DNA from: Prostheceraeus crozeri
Lineage: Eukaryota > Platyhelminthes > Polycladida > Euryleptidae
Assembly (NCBI GenBank): GCA_907163375.1
Contig: CAJQUW010007472.1
Location: 75,001 to 139,000, forward strand
DNA: 64,000 nt
Direction of reading: 5' to 3'
Part shown: one piece after another, positions 33,551 to 45,650 of the stretch
Layout of the letters: each line of letters starts with the position of its first letter
Position numbering within the stretch: the stretch's first letter is position 1
Position numbers and translations under genes: made by a program
Notes under the pieces: generated by a model
The model's input: only the letters and a program-made list of their open reading frames with translations
What the model was told of the DNA's origin: nothing
Database searches by the model: none

Positions 33551-35348
33551 GCCTGACATTGTCCATGGACTCCTAGATATTAGACACCTGCACTGAAAGC
33601 TGAAGGTCATTTATACACAAGACAGCTGAGTTGACTCTGATATGAATAGAGAAAACAGAGAACATAGGGATTGCAACCAACTGATCATCCGTTGACTTTT
33701 GAATAAATACAATATATATTAAATGGAACAGCTTTGACAGCAGATTTTATTTGATGTACGTAGGGCGTAAAAATTTTGGTTAGTTAGTGACAGCAGCGGC
33801 AGTTGATCTGCATCAGTGTAATAATGTGAAACGTGTCCTATCCCGCCTTGATTCAGGCCCTATATAGGTGTGGAAATAGTTCGAGATGTCGATTTAAATA
33901 TATGGCTCTACAAATGTCAGCGAGGAATCAATGAGGGGAAAATAGGAAATACTGTAACTCCTACTGTCAACGAAAACCAAAATGATGAAATTTGTCAAGG
34001 CCAGACACGATTATAAAACTTTCTGCTGATTTTCTTGAAGTGCAAAATGGCAAAATGAAATTTATAATCTTGCATCTTAAGAGGACGTAAAAATGATACT
34101 TGCCTCAGAACGTTGCAATATGTTCAGGTTTTTGACAAAAGTTGATGAATTCAAATTTTGCTGATAAACTTTTCCAATGATAAAATCAAGTTTGATCATT
34201 CAAAATGACTTCACTGTTTTGGTTATCGTCGATGATCAAAATTGAGATATTGCTCCTGGTTCAACTATCTCTTCTTTTGCACAAGTTTAGAGCACTTGAT
34301 CGCAAAGGCCAATGTTGTTTGATTGGTGAGATTTTACTCCGTCACATTTAAGGCTGCAAATAAGATCTGTTCGAACAATGGCTAAATGAATCTTGTTTTA
34401 ATCCGATGTGTGGTCACTTGAACGTTTTTCATCGGACAGCATAAACTTAATAAAAAAGTAGACTGTGAAAATTATTTTCTTCTGAGATGATGGTAATTGA
34501 TATGATTCATGGATCTAGCCACCATACCATAGCTCTCTTTAAGGCCTACAACTTGTTATTCCAGTCTGCGAGTATGTGCATCGCATGAAACTACATTAAT
34601 CAAATAAAAATCTCCGACATATTGTGGAATAATCGTAAAGTCCTTGACTGCAAACTGTAAAACTCAATGCCGTCATATCTGGAACATCTTGGTCGTTCCA
34701 ATGAGCAAAAAACAATTAGCAGGAATTTTTAAGTAACCTGGTTGCTGTACAAGATGTTGATCTTTCGATCGGAAAGATATTTTGAGCCATATTCAGTACT
34801 TCTGTGAATTGGAGTGCACAGTGTAAAGACCACATCGAGTGCTTCGTCACTGCATAGTCCATAATGATAGCCTAGAGATTAAACATTTGTTCACCAGTAC
34901 CAAACGGCGACTCAACACAATACAGATCCAAGAAGGGGATTATCATAAAGCTTACAGAAGCTGTGTTTTTCACTGTGAATACAATTGAACGGATAAAGCG
35001 ACATTTTCCTGAACAACACAAGGTGGCGTGATGACAAGAGTAGAGCAATTTGAAGTAATTTCTCAAACAAATTATAGTCTCAAATCTGATAGATTATATA
35101 TCTCAAGGTGACAGGCTTTCAATGTCCTTCACTAGTGAGTCAAACGATGATCAGTTGATTGCAATTCCATTCGTCTGAATTCAAGAAAGTTCAACTTCTT
35201 TTTCTCAAATCATCTCACTTTCATTTGATAACTAATACTTTTTTCCATCTACTATCAGAGTCAACTCAGCCGTCTTGCGTATAAATGAACTTCAGCTTTC
35301 AGTGCAGGTGTTTAATATCTAGGAGTCCATGGGCATTGTCCTACATTG
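33521..35348. mobile_element. 1.8-kb element with inverted-repeat ends (family unknown)
   Basis: 33521-33653 and 35262-35345 are reverse complements across ACAATGTAGGACA, CCATGGACTCCTAGATATTA, ACACCTGCACTGAAAGCTGA and GCTGAGTTGACTCTGATA. The left arm has about 25 extra bases. The interior is AT-rich and no transposase was recognised. Each arm has TATAAATG-like sequence (TATACACAAG and TATAAATGAA). It may be a foldback element or a transposon with a lost gene. The left arm overlaps the edge of repeat C. Confidence 0.6.
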
Positions 35349-35409
35349 TTGCCCGAAAAAAGCTATGTTAGTATACATTACTACGAAGCGTCGAGTGCTT
35401 TAGATATCC

Positions 35410-36170
35410 ATGAGTTCAAAAATTATGTATGCTATCTTGATAGTAGAAATCTGTATACGCCAAAAGTATCAGGTGATAGATAGCTACTTGAATTTTAACA
35501 GTAATGGACATTTATCCATGATATTCAGTGAAGATTTGTGTCCTCAAACTAGTATACCAAAGTCAACAATGGAGAAAGAAGCCTGGGCAATCAACCTGTT
35601 GAGATCTTGGTTAAAGCATAGGAACAGTCAAGGAATTGTTAAAGGTTTGCATGTATTTAAAAATTGAATTTGATGTTGAGTTACTTCATTCTTTGATTCA
35701 GTATTATTATATGGTCCATATACAAAGACTCGGAATTCAAAACTGGCTATGAAAGTTAGTCGCGCTGAAGGCATCGATTTGGAAACAAAATCTATTAGGC
35801 GAATCTATTAGCGCTGATTCTCCTACAAAACTGCATTTTGATCGAGAAGGGCAACGTTATTATCTTGAGTACTGCGAAGACATTCAAACAAGCAAGGTGG
35901 TTTGCATGGAGAACGCTGTATTGTTGCGCCAGAAAATGTTGATGCATTTTACTTGACACCGTCAAGACCCAAAACAAAGATATCTTACAAACGATCTCCA
36001 AGTGAACAGTTTGTCAAAGGTGGTTTGAAGGTTTTCAGTTTTGTGCGACGAAGGATTTGGGCAAGATGTAGTGACTAAGAAGACAGGACATTTGTCAAAA
36101 AGCGAGCTTCCACCTCTCAGAAGATCTGTGTGAAGGAGTTGATGCTACTGTGAAATTAGAAAACCAACTG
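35410..36170 (+). pseudogene. DUF3504/Crypton-type tyrosine recombinase relic
   Basis: The frame 35410-35667 (85 codons) ends with PKSTMEKEAWAINLLRSWLK, like the PKxTxxKxxWAVNLFxxWL start of the DUF3504 domain of KIAA1958, ZMYM, QRICH1 and Crypton recombinases. A second stretch from about 35840 reads LHFDREGQRYYLEYCEDIQT and, after a frame change, CIVAPENVDAFYLTPSRPK, the core pattern of that family. A TGHLS piece near 36090 recalls the TGHRS motif close to the catalytic tyrosine. It is broken by several frame changes and is probably internally deleted. It could be a Crypton transposon or a host gene fragment. Confidence 0.6.
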
Positions 36171-37011
36171 CATAATTCAAAAGAACGGAGCAACGGTTTC
36201 TAGTTGTTATATAAATTGATTGCACTAGATACATCAATTAGTTTTACTGCACAGCAATAATACATGGGGTAGATAGACATAGCATGCTGCAAATAATATT
36301 GCACGTAAATGAAATGAACTGCGCAGCAATGTTATGAATAGACATCGAGATATACGCTGATTGAGATTTCTTGAATGTCTTTCACATGCATAGACAGAGA
36401 AATCATCATTACGTGACGCATGGTTGCCTTCTGCTTTCCACATAGTACCATAGCTCAATTACGCACAATAAAGACTGTCTATTGCACTCCTTGAAGTACA
36501 TACACTCCTTGTAAAGCATAACGTCGACTGTCAGCAGATCTATCGACATTGTTTCAAAGCACGACTCAGTTAGAAGCTGTTAAGATGTGATAACGGAAGA
36601 AATGTTAGGTTAAAGTGTAAATGTTTAACTGCAATAAGTTAATTTTAAAATGTCTAAATGGACTTTCCTAGAAGAAAATATTGTATTAAAAGTTCTGGAC
36701 GCAGAAATAAAATGAATGCTAAAACTTTCAAATCCATAGCTTTGTTAAGACAAAGATACATGATTCAGATGGTCAAGGAAGCGAAGCCGAAATACTTGAC
36801 GAAATGCAAGCCTCAAATCAACGAAAAGATGCAAGCCAAAATCACGAGTGAGGACATGCATATGTGAAACTGAAATGATATACGGCTGCACGCATTTGTA
36901 GTGTATGTGAAATACTGATATGTATGACATGTGGTTTACAGCAGAGTAATGCAATGTTGATGACATTGCTGCAAGGCATACGTAGCTCACCAGCTTGACT
37001 AAAAATGAATT
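36171..37011. other. unassigned spacer
   Basis: No gene recognised. The 69-codon frame at 36658-36867 is rich in Lys and Met, which suits AT-rich non-coding DNA as well as a real peptide. Confidence 0.35.
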
Positions 37012-37321
37012 CAAATAAGACTAAAGATCACGATCTACGAGCATGCACGAAGCTCATCAGTCTTCATCAATGGCAATGAAATAGAAGTAGTTGAAAAGTT
37101 TGTTGAAAAGACCACGAACTCCTTCCTGAAATAAGACAATAGGGAATGGACGCCGCGCCCGTGGACGAGGCCACGAGGACGACCACGAACAAGGTGGAGT
37201 GACGACTTCGCGGGGAACTCCGGGACACTGTGGAAGAGAGGATTAATGGACAGGTGCGACTGGAAGCGATCCAGAGAGGGTTCCTCCGCATGGAGAGAGA
37301 CGATGATGATGATGAATACAA
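37012..37321 (+). mobile_element. LINE 3' end with internal deletion and (ATG) tail
   Basis: One frame reads KITIYEHARSSSVFINGNEI then EVVEKFV, the segment that in many LINEs precedes VYLG. It then jumps to RPRGRPRTRWSDDF and W..RGLMDRCDWKRSREGS, the arginine-rich end of the polyprotein. The missing part implies a deletion of the region between them. An ATGATGATGATG tail at about 37302-37314 follows, as in LINEs ending in short tandem repeats. A hAT-like MITE inserted 25 bp beyond. Confidence 0.72.
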
Positions 37322-37345
37322 CCGTTATGAAAATACCGCTAGAAC

Positions 37346-38066
37346 CACAGAATTAGGCCTCAGCCACACTGCGAGCTTTTCCAAGCGTTCCCGAGCAAAG
37401 CGTTTTGGAGCAAATAGAGTCACCATTGCAGCAGTTGCAGACTGCCACACTGCCAGCAAAGCAAACCAGAGCGATTGATGCCTTTCGGACATGCGTTTGC
37501 TCACGTTTGCTCTTGACGCTCGTGTTTGCCTTGCTTTCAGTGTGGCTGAGGCTTTAGACAGGTTGTCTCAACTGCTTGACTAGAAAGGAAACATTGGAAC
37601 ATGTAACGTTAATGAAATGGCACAATTTGCTAACATAATACCATAGCAATCGATCAATGAGCAGCCAGTTCAACATTGAATACGCGACATTGTGCAAAGT
37701 TTCAGTGACTGTTATCAACCGGATCACACTGCAAAGAGGCACAGACGACGTCAAGCTCTACAGAGAAGTTTGTGAACGTTTTTTCATGCGCCTGCTTACT
37801 TTTTTCTGTAATGATCGGAGGGCCCAACATTATCGAGAAAACGTTTGCGCAATGATCAGAATTCCTCGAATCTGAAGGAATCGTGGCAATCGCAGCTTTT
37901 TGAAGGAATTTACAGCAATCCGCAAGCGACGCACGACTATTTTTCCTATCTCTGTCAGGCATTAAACATTTCTTTTTGCCCACTTGGTCAGTTCCTGCAT
38001 GTGCCACCGTTTTGAATTAGTTTGCACTTCTAGCAAAGTGATAAGCTTAAACAATCTAATTCCGTG
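37346..38066 (+). mobile_element. hAT-like MITE, family A copy 2 (interrupted)
   Basis: Starts CACAGAATTA and ends TAATTCCGTG, flanked by exact GCTAGAAC duplications (37338-37345 and 38067-38074). Removing the 198-bp Harbinger-type insert and its 3-bp duplication leaves about 520 bp, the same as the intact copies. Its conserved plus-strand frame beginning MSSQFNI is shared by all copies as nucleotide similarity and is not a recognised transposase. Confidence 0.93.
37356..37553. mobile_element. Harbinger-type MITE nested in hAT-like MITE (TTA duplication)
   Basis: The left end is GGCCTCAGCCACACTG. The right end on the minus strand is AGCCTCAGCCACACTG. The flanks are TTA at 37353-37355 and 37554-37556. 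A 3-bp TWA duplication and GG[G]CC starts with CACACTG are characters of PIF/Harbinger elements. At 198 bp it is a MITE without a gene. It broke the host MITE between its 10th and 11th bases. Confidence 0.9.
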
Positions 38067-38074
38067 GCTAGAAC

Positions 38075-39376
38075 TAATGTTGAATGACATGATAAAGATT
38101 GTTGATAAGAATTGACTAAATTTTAAAGATAATTCGTTCTGAATTCCACTTTTCCAGTATGACCTTTATTGTGGCACTAAAACTTAAAATGAAACTCTTC
38201 ACGAAATTTCGCAGTGGTCTTCGCTGTGAAATGAATAGATGGAGTAATTTCAATTTTCCTCTGAAATCACGACTTGAAGATTCAGTGCAAATTATTAAAT
38301 TAAATCTTATGTATATTGAATAGTAGAGTTAGTTGCATTAGGGGCGTGGCAGTTATCCGAATTGCTTGCTGTATTTAAAACTGTCTTGAGAAGATTCACC
38401 AATTCATCTTGCTTGGTAAGGATCGACAACTATCTAAAGGTGATTGCATTCATCAATCAATACAAAATTTACAGAAATTTCATCACAAGATGCTAAGAAG
38501 AGAATTCGGAATATAGAAACAAATTGAATAACTTGACATCATCGATTGAGTAGTCAACTACTCGGGTCTGCTAAATGCTTCAACATAATCATTCTTTTTA
38601 CAAGAAACTAACTTAAATGCCTCTTGTTAACACTTCATTTCTATGCATGTGTGGAAAAGTTGATATTAAGGGGCACTTGAAGGTCTTCCCCGTTGCGGGC
38701 CCACCCTAGAGTATCTGTGCAATTAACCTGTGGAATCAATAACGGGCTGGATAGCTGGCTCAGTAAACGATTAATTGACTGTATTTTTATGATTCGCTGT
38801 GATTAACGTTTAGTTTTAACTTCGCTCATCCGTGTTCCCTTCGTTGAAAAGATTTATTTCAACATATTTGCTGAATGTATTGTGTGACTCGGGATTGTTT
38901 CTGTCGTAGGCAGGTATGCGAAATTACATTTCGTTCAGCAATAAGTGAAAGTGCACCGAAGCCTAAAATCTTCTCAAAAAGTGCACGCATAGCTGCTCCA
39001 CTAACATATTGTTGCATCAATCAGGGTTGTTTTTTACCGATATTCGCTCCAGTAGTTTCCTTGTTCGCACTGCTATATTGTCGGATCAGTACTATTCGTC
39101 TTGATTTTCCAATCAGCGAATCATTCGGCCCTTCAAAAGGCAAGCGAACCGTTTTCTGAAGGAATTACTTTTCATGGAAATATTTAACTTTTTCTGCTTG
39201 ACGTATTTTCTTAATGTTTGTATAATGCATTATTCTAACCAGGAGTGTCGAAGTCAGATTTCAGTAATTAGACTCAAATTGCGAAGAAGGGCATTCCAAG
39301 TTTCAGTAGACGCTTCTTTGCTTGCTATTCATGATTTCTATAGAAACAAAGACTTTCGCTTTTGAGGATTAAAGGT
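38075..39376. other. unassigned spacer
   Basis: No gene recognised. The frame at 38875-39159 (94 codons) has no family resemblance. Confidence 0.4.
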
Positions 39377-39552
39377 CAGTAGTTCCCGTTTTTAGAGGCT
39401 TGGACGGTGCTGACACGTCAGACTTTTCTGGATCGTTGTGGTACTTTCAGTCCGGATGCCCTTCCTGCCGACTTTCGATGACACTTTCGGGGCTCGACCT
39501 GTGTACCGGAAGATCGCTAGGCCAAGCACTTAACCACTTTGCCACGGGAACC
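39377..39552 (-). repeat. tRNA-derived SINE, slightly decayed
   Basis: Minus-strand copy with GTTCCCGTGGCAAAGTGG, GGTCGAGCCCCGAAAGTG, GGAAGGGCATCCGG and a damaged 3' end. The CACTACT segment is reduced. Confidence 0.83.
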
Positions 39553-42020
39553 ACACTTAACTAAGGCAAATGTAATCTACTTGTAGGAAAGTGATTTGAA
39601 TATTGATCGGAGCATACATCTCATGCCGCACATATCACTAATGAGCGACATTCCACCCATCAATATTGAGCATCAACTTTCAATAATTTTTTCTTTGACT
39701 ATTTATTTTATTGAATCAAGAAATTTGGCTGGATGCTTCCAAGATGCTTCATGTGTAATAAGAACCATCCAGCATCTTTTTCAGAAGCATCTTTAGATTA
39801 AATCTGAAACCAATTTACAGGACATTAGTAAGGACAACCGAAATAGAAAACACTTTACTAAGCCACTGCAATAATTTATAAGGGAATCACGAGCCGTTCA
39901 TTCATCACAGAATCGGTCTATTCTAGGCATCCACTCGTATATAGGGCTACGCATTTCTACAACCTTGCTTTATTATTGAAGTTATGAAGTATCTTATTAT
40001 TACTAATCATACAGCTCTTTCGTAACCCAAGTCGTGAGCTTTAAATTTAATGATGAAGTTGCTGTCCGCCAATCGGTTTTCAAATCCGGTGTAGCGCAAC
40101 TACAGGCCTACTTCAACAAAGTGCAACCAATAATCGCAAGTGCCAGCAATGGAGAAGATGTCCCAACTGTTAGATGACTTTTTTGTAAGTTTTGTTTTCT
40201 TTATGCTATTTCATAAGATTTTTATATGAAATTATCACATTTTGTAGTTCATAGATAAGATTTGAAATATATTTGATATTGCATTGCCTCGTATGTTCTG
40301 AGATGTTCAGTAGATTTTATGAGTAGATAGCTATTCTAATCAAGTTGGGCTTGTGGATTTCGAGACGTGTTTCAATTAATTCTGAACTTCTTTGGATCAA
40401 AGTGTTTAAATATGTCAAGTGTCCATACTTCCCTGATATACTTACTTTCTTTGGATGTTCAGAACTAACTCTTGCCCATCACAGCGGCTAGAAAATGTAT
40501 TGAAAAAGCATTAAAAAATGTCCGAAATTGAGAGTGAATAGGTGTAGTATGCTACTATATTGACGATTGTTTTTCGATTGCCTTGAACTCCAGAAACAAT
40601 TGCAATATACAGTATATGAACAATATTCTTTCTAATTTACTTCTCATTGTCACGGCCGCACTTTGCCTCTACTACGGCCGCAGGTTGTGCACCCCTGATC
40701 TAGAGGTTTCGCTGTTATATTTCAAGTTTTGTTTCATTTTCACATTGTATTATATTGATGCTATGAATAAACATTTATCGTCATCACGATCAGTCCGAAG
40801 GCCCTTCCTGCCGACTTCCGATCTTATAATTGCCAAAGTGCCATGCAGTTTGTCGTGGTGCTATCAGTAATTGAAATGATCAGTTCATATTAATGCTTGC
40901 TGTGTGAAAGTGAGTAAATGAATGATGAATATTTTGATAAAAACATAAGAAATCGACTTTTATGGATTTCTGTTCATATTCTTCACAACGACGCTTAGAT
41001 GACTGACCAGGAAGCAATATCCTATCTCATGTACATGAAATCAAACGTGTAGGCCATTCAGTCTTCCATTTTCACGTTCAGTAACAAACTCCGCAATTAT
41101 TTTTTATCAAGTCATTGATTTCATAAATGAATCATCAAATAAGTTTCATCAGCTGCTATCTGTTTCTGCAAACTCTTGCATAAATATTCAGCATGTAGTG
41201 TGACAGCTGATTGTTGTGTCGATGTACCACGAACTCGACCTCCATTGCACTTAAAATAGGAAGAACGGGTGACTGAATGCGATGCTGATTGTGTTTATCT
41301 TCATTCATTTATCTTTTCTCGACTTTATTCAGTTGCAATCGAAGGCGTATTCGAAGTTTTAGTGTGTCCATTTGCAACGAGGATGAGATAGCGTCTAAGC
41401 GAGTCATCAATCATGACTCTATGCCTCATCGATAAAATTTTAACTCAACCGGAACTTATCAATGATGGATATAGCTCCGAGCTCAGGAACTGCACGCGAA
41501 GAAGTCAAGAAAGGAAAGCTGGAGATCGAAGTACGGTCATTAATGTCTGTTCAAACAAGTGAGATATTAAACACGGATGATGACACAAATTCACTCTCAG
41601 CAACACAATGTACATGTATTACAAATTCACAGTGAAGATTGATAAGTCCAGAGCCATATTTTTTGGCATGGAATGTTTTCAGATAATTTCGTGTGTTATT
41701 ATCGTGCTGCAACGGTTGCATGCGAGAATGTGATTAAATCCTTAATGTTCAGGTAAAATCAAATTAACTGAAAAAAAGATGTTTACTAAATCGAAATGTG
41801 TCAAACCTTATAGCAATGAATAATTCTGTGAAATGACCTGAAGACATTCCATCTCAAAAATTGTGGTTCCAGATTTATCACTTTTCAGTTGTTAAGAGAA
41901 ATATTGAAAATTTCATTTTGGCCAAAAACTCCAATCTGTGTCCCATTGGATTATGTGTTTTTCTTTTGATCCTGTCTGAAAGGAAGATGAACTTGCTAGA
42001 ACTCGTGCAGATTCGTAGTA
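39553..42020. other. unassigned spacer with SINE scrap and hAT-like end
   Basis: At about 40791-40822 a scrap of the SINE body (GGCCCTTCCTGCCGACTTCC) is isolated. At about 40676-40700 the string GGCCGCAGGTTGTGCACCCCTG reads as a hAT right end, but its left partner is uncertain (a weak candidate near 40083 has no matching flank). No protein gene is recognised. Confidence 0.35.
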
Positions 42021-43250
42021 GGCTGCCGGACTATGAGGTGCACATCATTCTGTGAAAGTCTCATTGTCGGCCTCGTTCCCTGCAGAAACTCGTTCTGGCT
42101 GCCGGACTATAAGGTGTACATCATTTTGTGAAAGTCTCATTGTCGACCTCGTTCCCTGCAGACACTCGTGCTGGCTGCCGGACTATGAGGTGCACATCAT
42201 TCTGTGAAAGTCTCACTGTCGGCCTCGTTCCCTGCAGACACTCGTGCTGGCTGCCGGACTATGAGGTGCACATCATTCTGTGAAAGTCTCATTGTCGACC
42301 TCGTTCCCTGCAGAAACTCGTGCTGGCTGCCGGACTATGAGGTGCACATCATTCTGTGAAAGTCTCATTTCGGTCTCGTTCCCTGCAGAAACTTGCTGTG
42401 GCTGCCGGACTATGAGGTGCACATAATTCTGTGAAAGTCTCATTTTCGGCCTCGTTCCCTGCAGAAACTTGCTGTGGCTGCCGGACTATGAGGTGCACAT
42501 CATTCTGTGAAAGTATCATTTTCGGTCTCGTTCCCTGCAGAAACTCGTGCTGGCTGCCGGACTATGAGGTGCACATCATTCTGTGAAAGTCTCATTGTCG
42601 GCCTCGTTCCCTGCAGAGACTTGCTGTGGCTGCCGGACTATGAGGTGCACATAATTCTGTGAAAGTCTCATTTTCGGCCTCGTTCCCTGCAGAAACTTGC
42701 TGTGGCTGCCGGACTATGAGGTGCACATCATTCTGTGAAAGTCTCATTGTCGGCCTCGTTCCCTGCAGAAACTCGTGCTGGCTGCCGGACTATGAGGTGT
42801 ACATCATTCTGTGAAAGTCTCATTGTCGGTCTCGTTCCCTGCAGAAACTTGCTGCTGGCTGCCGGACTATGAGGTGCACATCATTCTGTGAAAGTCTCAT
42901 TCTCGGCCTCGTTCCCTGCAGAAACTCGTGCTGGCTGCCGGACTATGAGGTGCACATCATTCTGTGAAAGTCTCATTGTCGGCCTCGTTCCCTGCAGAAA
43001 CTTGCTGTGGCTGCCGGACTATGAGGTGCACATCATTCTGTGAAAGTCTCATTGTCGGCCTCGTTCCCTGCAGAAACTCGTGCTGGCTGCCGGACTATGA
43101 GGTGCACATCATTCTGTGAAAGTCTCATTCTCGGCCTCGTTCCCTGCAGAAACTCGTGCTGGCTGCCGGACTATGAGGTGCACATCATTCTGTGAAAGTC
43201 TTATTGTCGGCCTCGTTCCCCGCAGAAACTCGTTGAGGCTGCCGGACTAA
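42021..43250 (+). repeat. 76-bp minisatellite, 16 units
   Basis: Units starting GGCTGCCGGACTATGAGG occur every 75-77 bp from 42021 to 43237. Each contains CATTCTGTGAAAGT and CCTCGTTCCCTGCAGA (a PstI site per unit). Two variants alternate at the unit end, CTCGTGCT and CTTGCTGT, and others occur at CATTGTC, CATTTTC and CATTCTC. Units 5-7 and 8-10 share variant order, which implies duplication of three-unit blocks. It is GC-richer than the flanks and non-coding. Confidence 0.97.
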
Positions 43251-43821
43251 AATTGCAAGTGCGAATGATATGTGATAACTCCCACTCCTGCGTTCGAGGC
43301 TGTCTACAATTTCTTTTCTATCCCCGTGCCTCATTTCACTCGATCCTCTGCATGTTGTTTCTGCATTTGAGGTTGACTTCGATAAATGTGACTTTAATTG
43401 ACATTAGAAGTTCAGTAGCGATACAGAAATGAAGACTCCCTCGAGATGATATAATTTCAGTCAATCTCTCTTTGAACAACTGACGTCAGGAGCCTTCCTG
43501 AAATGTTCTGTAATTTGCGTCAAAGTCATGATTGATATCCGGAAATCTTCATATCAAGTTATCCAAATTTGCCATTCTGAGGTCGGGAGGACATTGAAAA
43601 CTTCGGTGATGCCATTGGCGATGTTGAAATTGATATCAAATATTCTTATTATATTTGTACTTTTCCTCTCTCGTTCAGTAGTTTGTTTTTATGAAAGGCG
43701 TGTGTAGACCAGAAGTTGGCAATTTCTTAGAGACGACTGGCCAGATTGTAATTGGATGTTAGTGACATTTATGAGTAGCTGTCTGCATCTAATACATCGC
43801 ACTTTGTGTGATTTCGGCGTT
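43251..43821. other. unassigned spacer
   Basis: Nothing recognised. Confidence 0.4.
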
Positions 43822-44020
43822 GGTCTCCGTGGCACAGTGGTTAAGTGCTTGGCCTAACGATCTTCTGGTCCAGGGGTCGAGCCCCGAAAGTGTCATAGGA
43901 AGTCGTCAGGAAGGGCATCCGGATTGAAGGATCACAACGCTCCAGATGAAAGTGACTGTGTCAGCACCGCCCAAGCCCCCAGCATGGGGGAGTAGTGACG
44001 TTAAACCGTCATTTCATCAC
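43822..44020 (+). repeat. tRNA-derived SINE, full length
   Basis: The best-preserved plus-strand copy: GGTCTCCGTGGCACAGTGG, GGTCGAGCCCCGAAAGTG, GTCAGGAAGGGCATCCGG, GTGTCAGCACCGCCCAAGCC, GGGGGAGTAGTGACGTTAAA and the CATTTCATCA tail. It serves as a reference for the family. Confidence 0.92.
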
Positions 44021-44769
44021 ACACACTCACATTGTAATTGTGTGACATTGGTAAAAGAAATATGGAGTGAAATTCCACTCCACTCCAATTCACTCGAGTT
44101 TAAGACAAGATTGTCTAAAACTCGCTACAGTTGTACGGATATCATGCAACCCTTGAGTTACATTTTTTGAGAAAATAAGGTAATGTTATTAAAGGAATTT
44201 CTGCGTTGTGTGAGTAGCGAGTACTGCTTGGCACAACATATTATTCTTTGTCAGTCGTGTCCTTCGTTATCGGAATATCCTCTATCCGCCCACGATTCTA
44301 TCTTCTGTTACCCACCTGTTTTTTCCTTCATCCTCTTGTAGGATGATTTTCGTGAGTGACGTAGGTTTCCATTTTTCTCGATTTGATCAATAAAGATTCT
44401 CAGTCTTCAGTTCACAAATATTCAAAAATGCTCATTCTGTCATCGTTACCTCATACGGACAGTTTTCCTTGATGTTGACATTCGGTGAGAAAATGCAGTG
44501 CTGCGTGAAATGAACGAGATTGGATAAGACATATTTTAGCTTCTATCGTGCAATGCTTTGCGTATCCTTCTCAGTTATTGAACCAGAGTCGCATGGAAGA
44601 AAGAGAATGAAGAGAAAAAGAAAATTCAAACAGAGGACAGGCTTTTTTGGCAGCTAATCTGATGTTTGCATTGAAACATAAGAATGAAATTGGAATTACC
44701 TCCTTATTGTACAATTATTTCAAAATAGTCTTCAGCTGTTGTTCTTTTTAATACAAGCGCGTGTGACCT
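44021..44769. other. unassigned spacer
   Basis: Nothing recognised. Confidence 0.4.
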
Positions 44770-45421
44770 TCACCAGAGACCAGAGAGGCAAGGCCTTAAC
44801 ATGAACACAGAGAAGTGATGACCAATTGTGTAGAACTTCCAATAGACATCGACGAAAACAATATTGAATATGTTGCAGAATATGTATACTTAGGCCAGTT
44901 AATTTCATTCCAAGACCGACAACTAAAAGAGATCGAAAAACGGATACAAAACTCATGGAGCGCATTTTGGAAACTCAAGAGCTACTTAACATCGAAGGGA
45001 ATCCAAATGAAACACCGGAAGCAACCGTTTGCTATCTGTATACTCCCGGTAATAACTTATGGTTCTCCCATGGTCCCTGACGGATGGAAAAGAAAACAAT
45101 GGAGAGAAGAATATTGGGAGTCACTAGAAGTGAGAGAGCAAGAAATGAAGAATTAGAAGAAAAATACAAGTGAAGGATGTTGCCGAAGAAGAGAGAAGTT
45201 TGAAATGGAGTCGGACAGGCCATCTCGCAAGAAGAAATAACAATAGATGGACTGGAAGAGTGAGAGAGTGGCAGCCACGAGAGGAAGGCAAAAGTCGAGG
45301 CAGAGACGACGTTGGAGAGATGAGTTACTAGCGAGGTGACAGTCCAAAGTCGTAGTCCAACATTAGGAGGGAGGCCGTGTTCCTAAATGGATGAAAAGGC
45401 TTTAATAAGGCAGTAAGTAAG
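44770..45421 (+). mobile_element. RTE-like LINE, 3' end of ORF2
   Basis: The frame 44815-45156 (113 codons) reads NNIEYVAEYVYLGQLISFQD, KEIEKRIQNSWSAFWKLKS and ICILPVITYGSP, the region after the RT domain in RTE-like and similar LINEs. A second frame continues with LKWSRTGHLARRNNNRWTGR, VREWQPREEGKSRGR and RRRWRDELL, the typical basic end. One or two frameshifts and stops break it. The 3' end runs into GGCAGTAAGTAAGT, a short tandem tail. It is 5'-truncated. Confidence 0.8.
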
Positions 45422-45510
45422 TCTAAGCAGCATACTGTACAATGTACAATTCCTTATTTTTCGAACTTATGATATCGCACGCCGCCGTCCTCCTGAATAT
45501 ACTCCATTTC

Positions 45511-45650
45511 AGAGCCCCGAAAGTGTCATTGGAAGTCGTCAGCAAAGGCATCTGGACTAAAAGATCACAACGCAGATTAAAGTCTGATTGTGTCAGCACC
45601 ATCCAAGCCACCAGTAATGTGGCGTAGTGACGTTGAACCATCATTCTTTC
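45511..45650 (+). repeat. tRNA-derived SINE, 5'-truncated
   Basis: Starts inside the B box at AGAGCCCCGAAAGTGTCATT and keeps the rest of the body, ending GTAGTGACGTTGAACCATCA then TTCTTTCATT. Loss of the 5' end fits incomplete reverse transcription. Confidence 0.85.

Noticed and set aside
42021-43250. Regular repeats suggestive of a CRISPR array
   Set aside because: The units are contiguous 76-bp tandem copies without unique spacers, and the window is animal DNA. It is a minisatellite.
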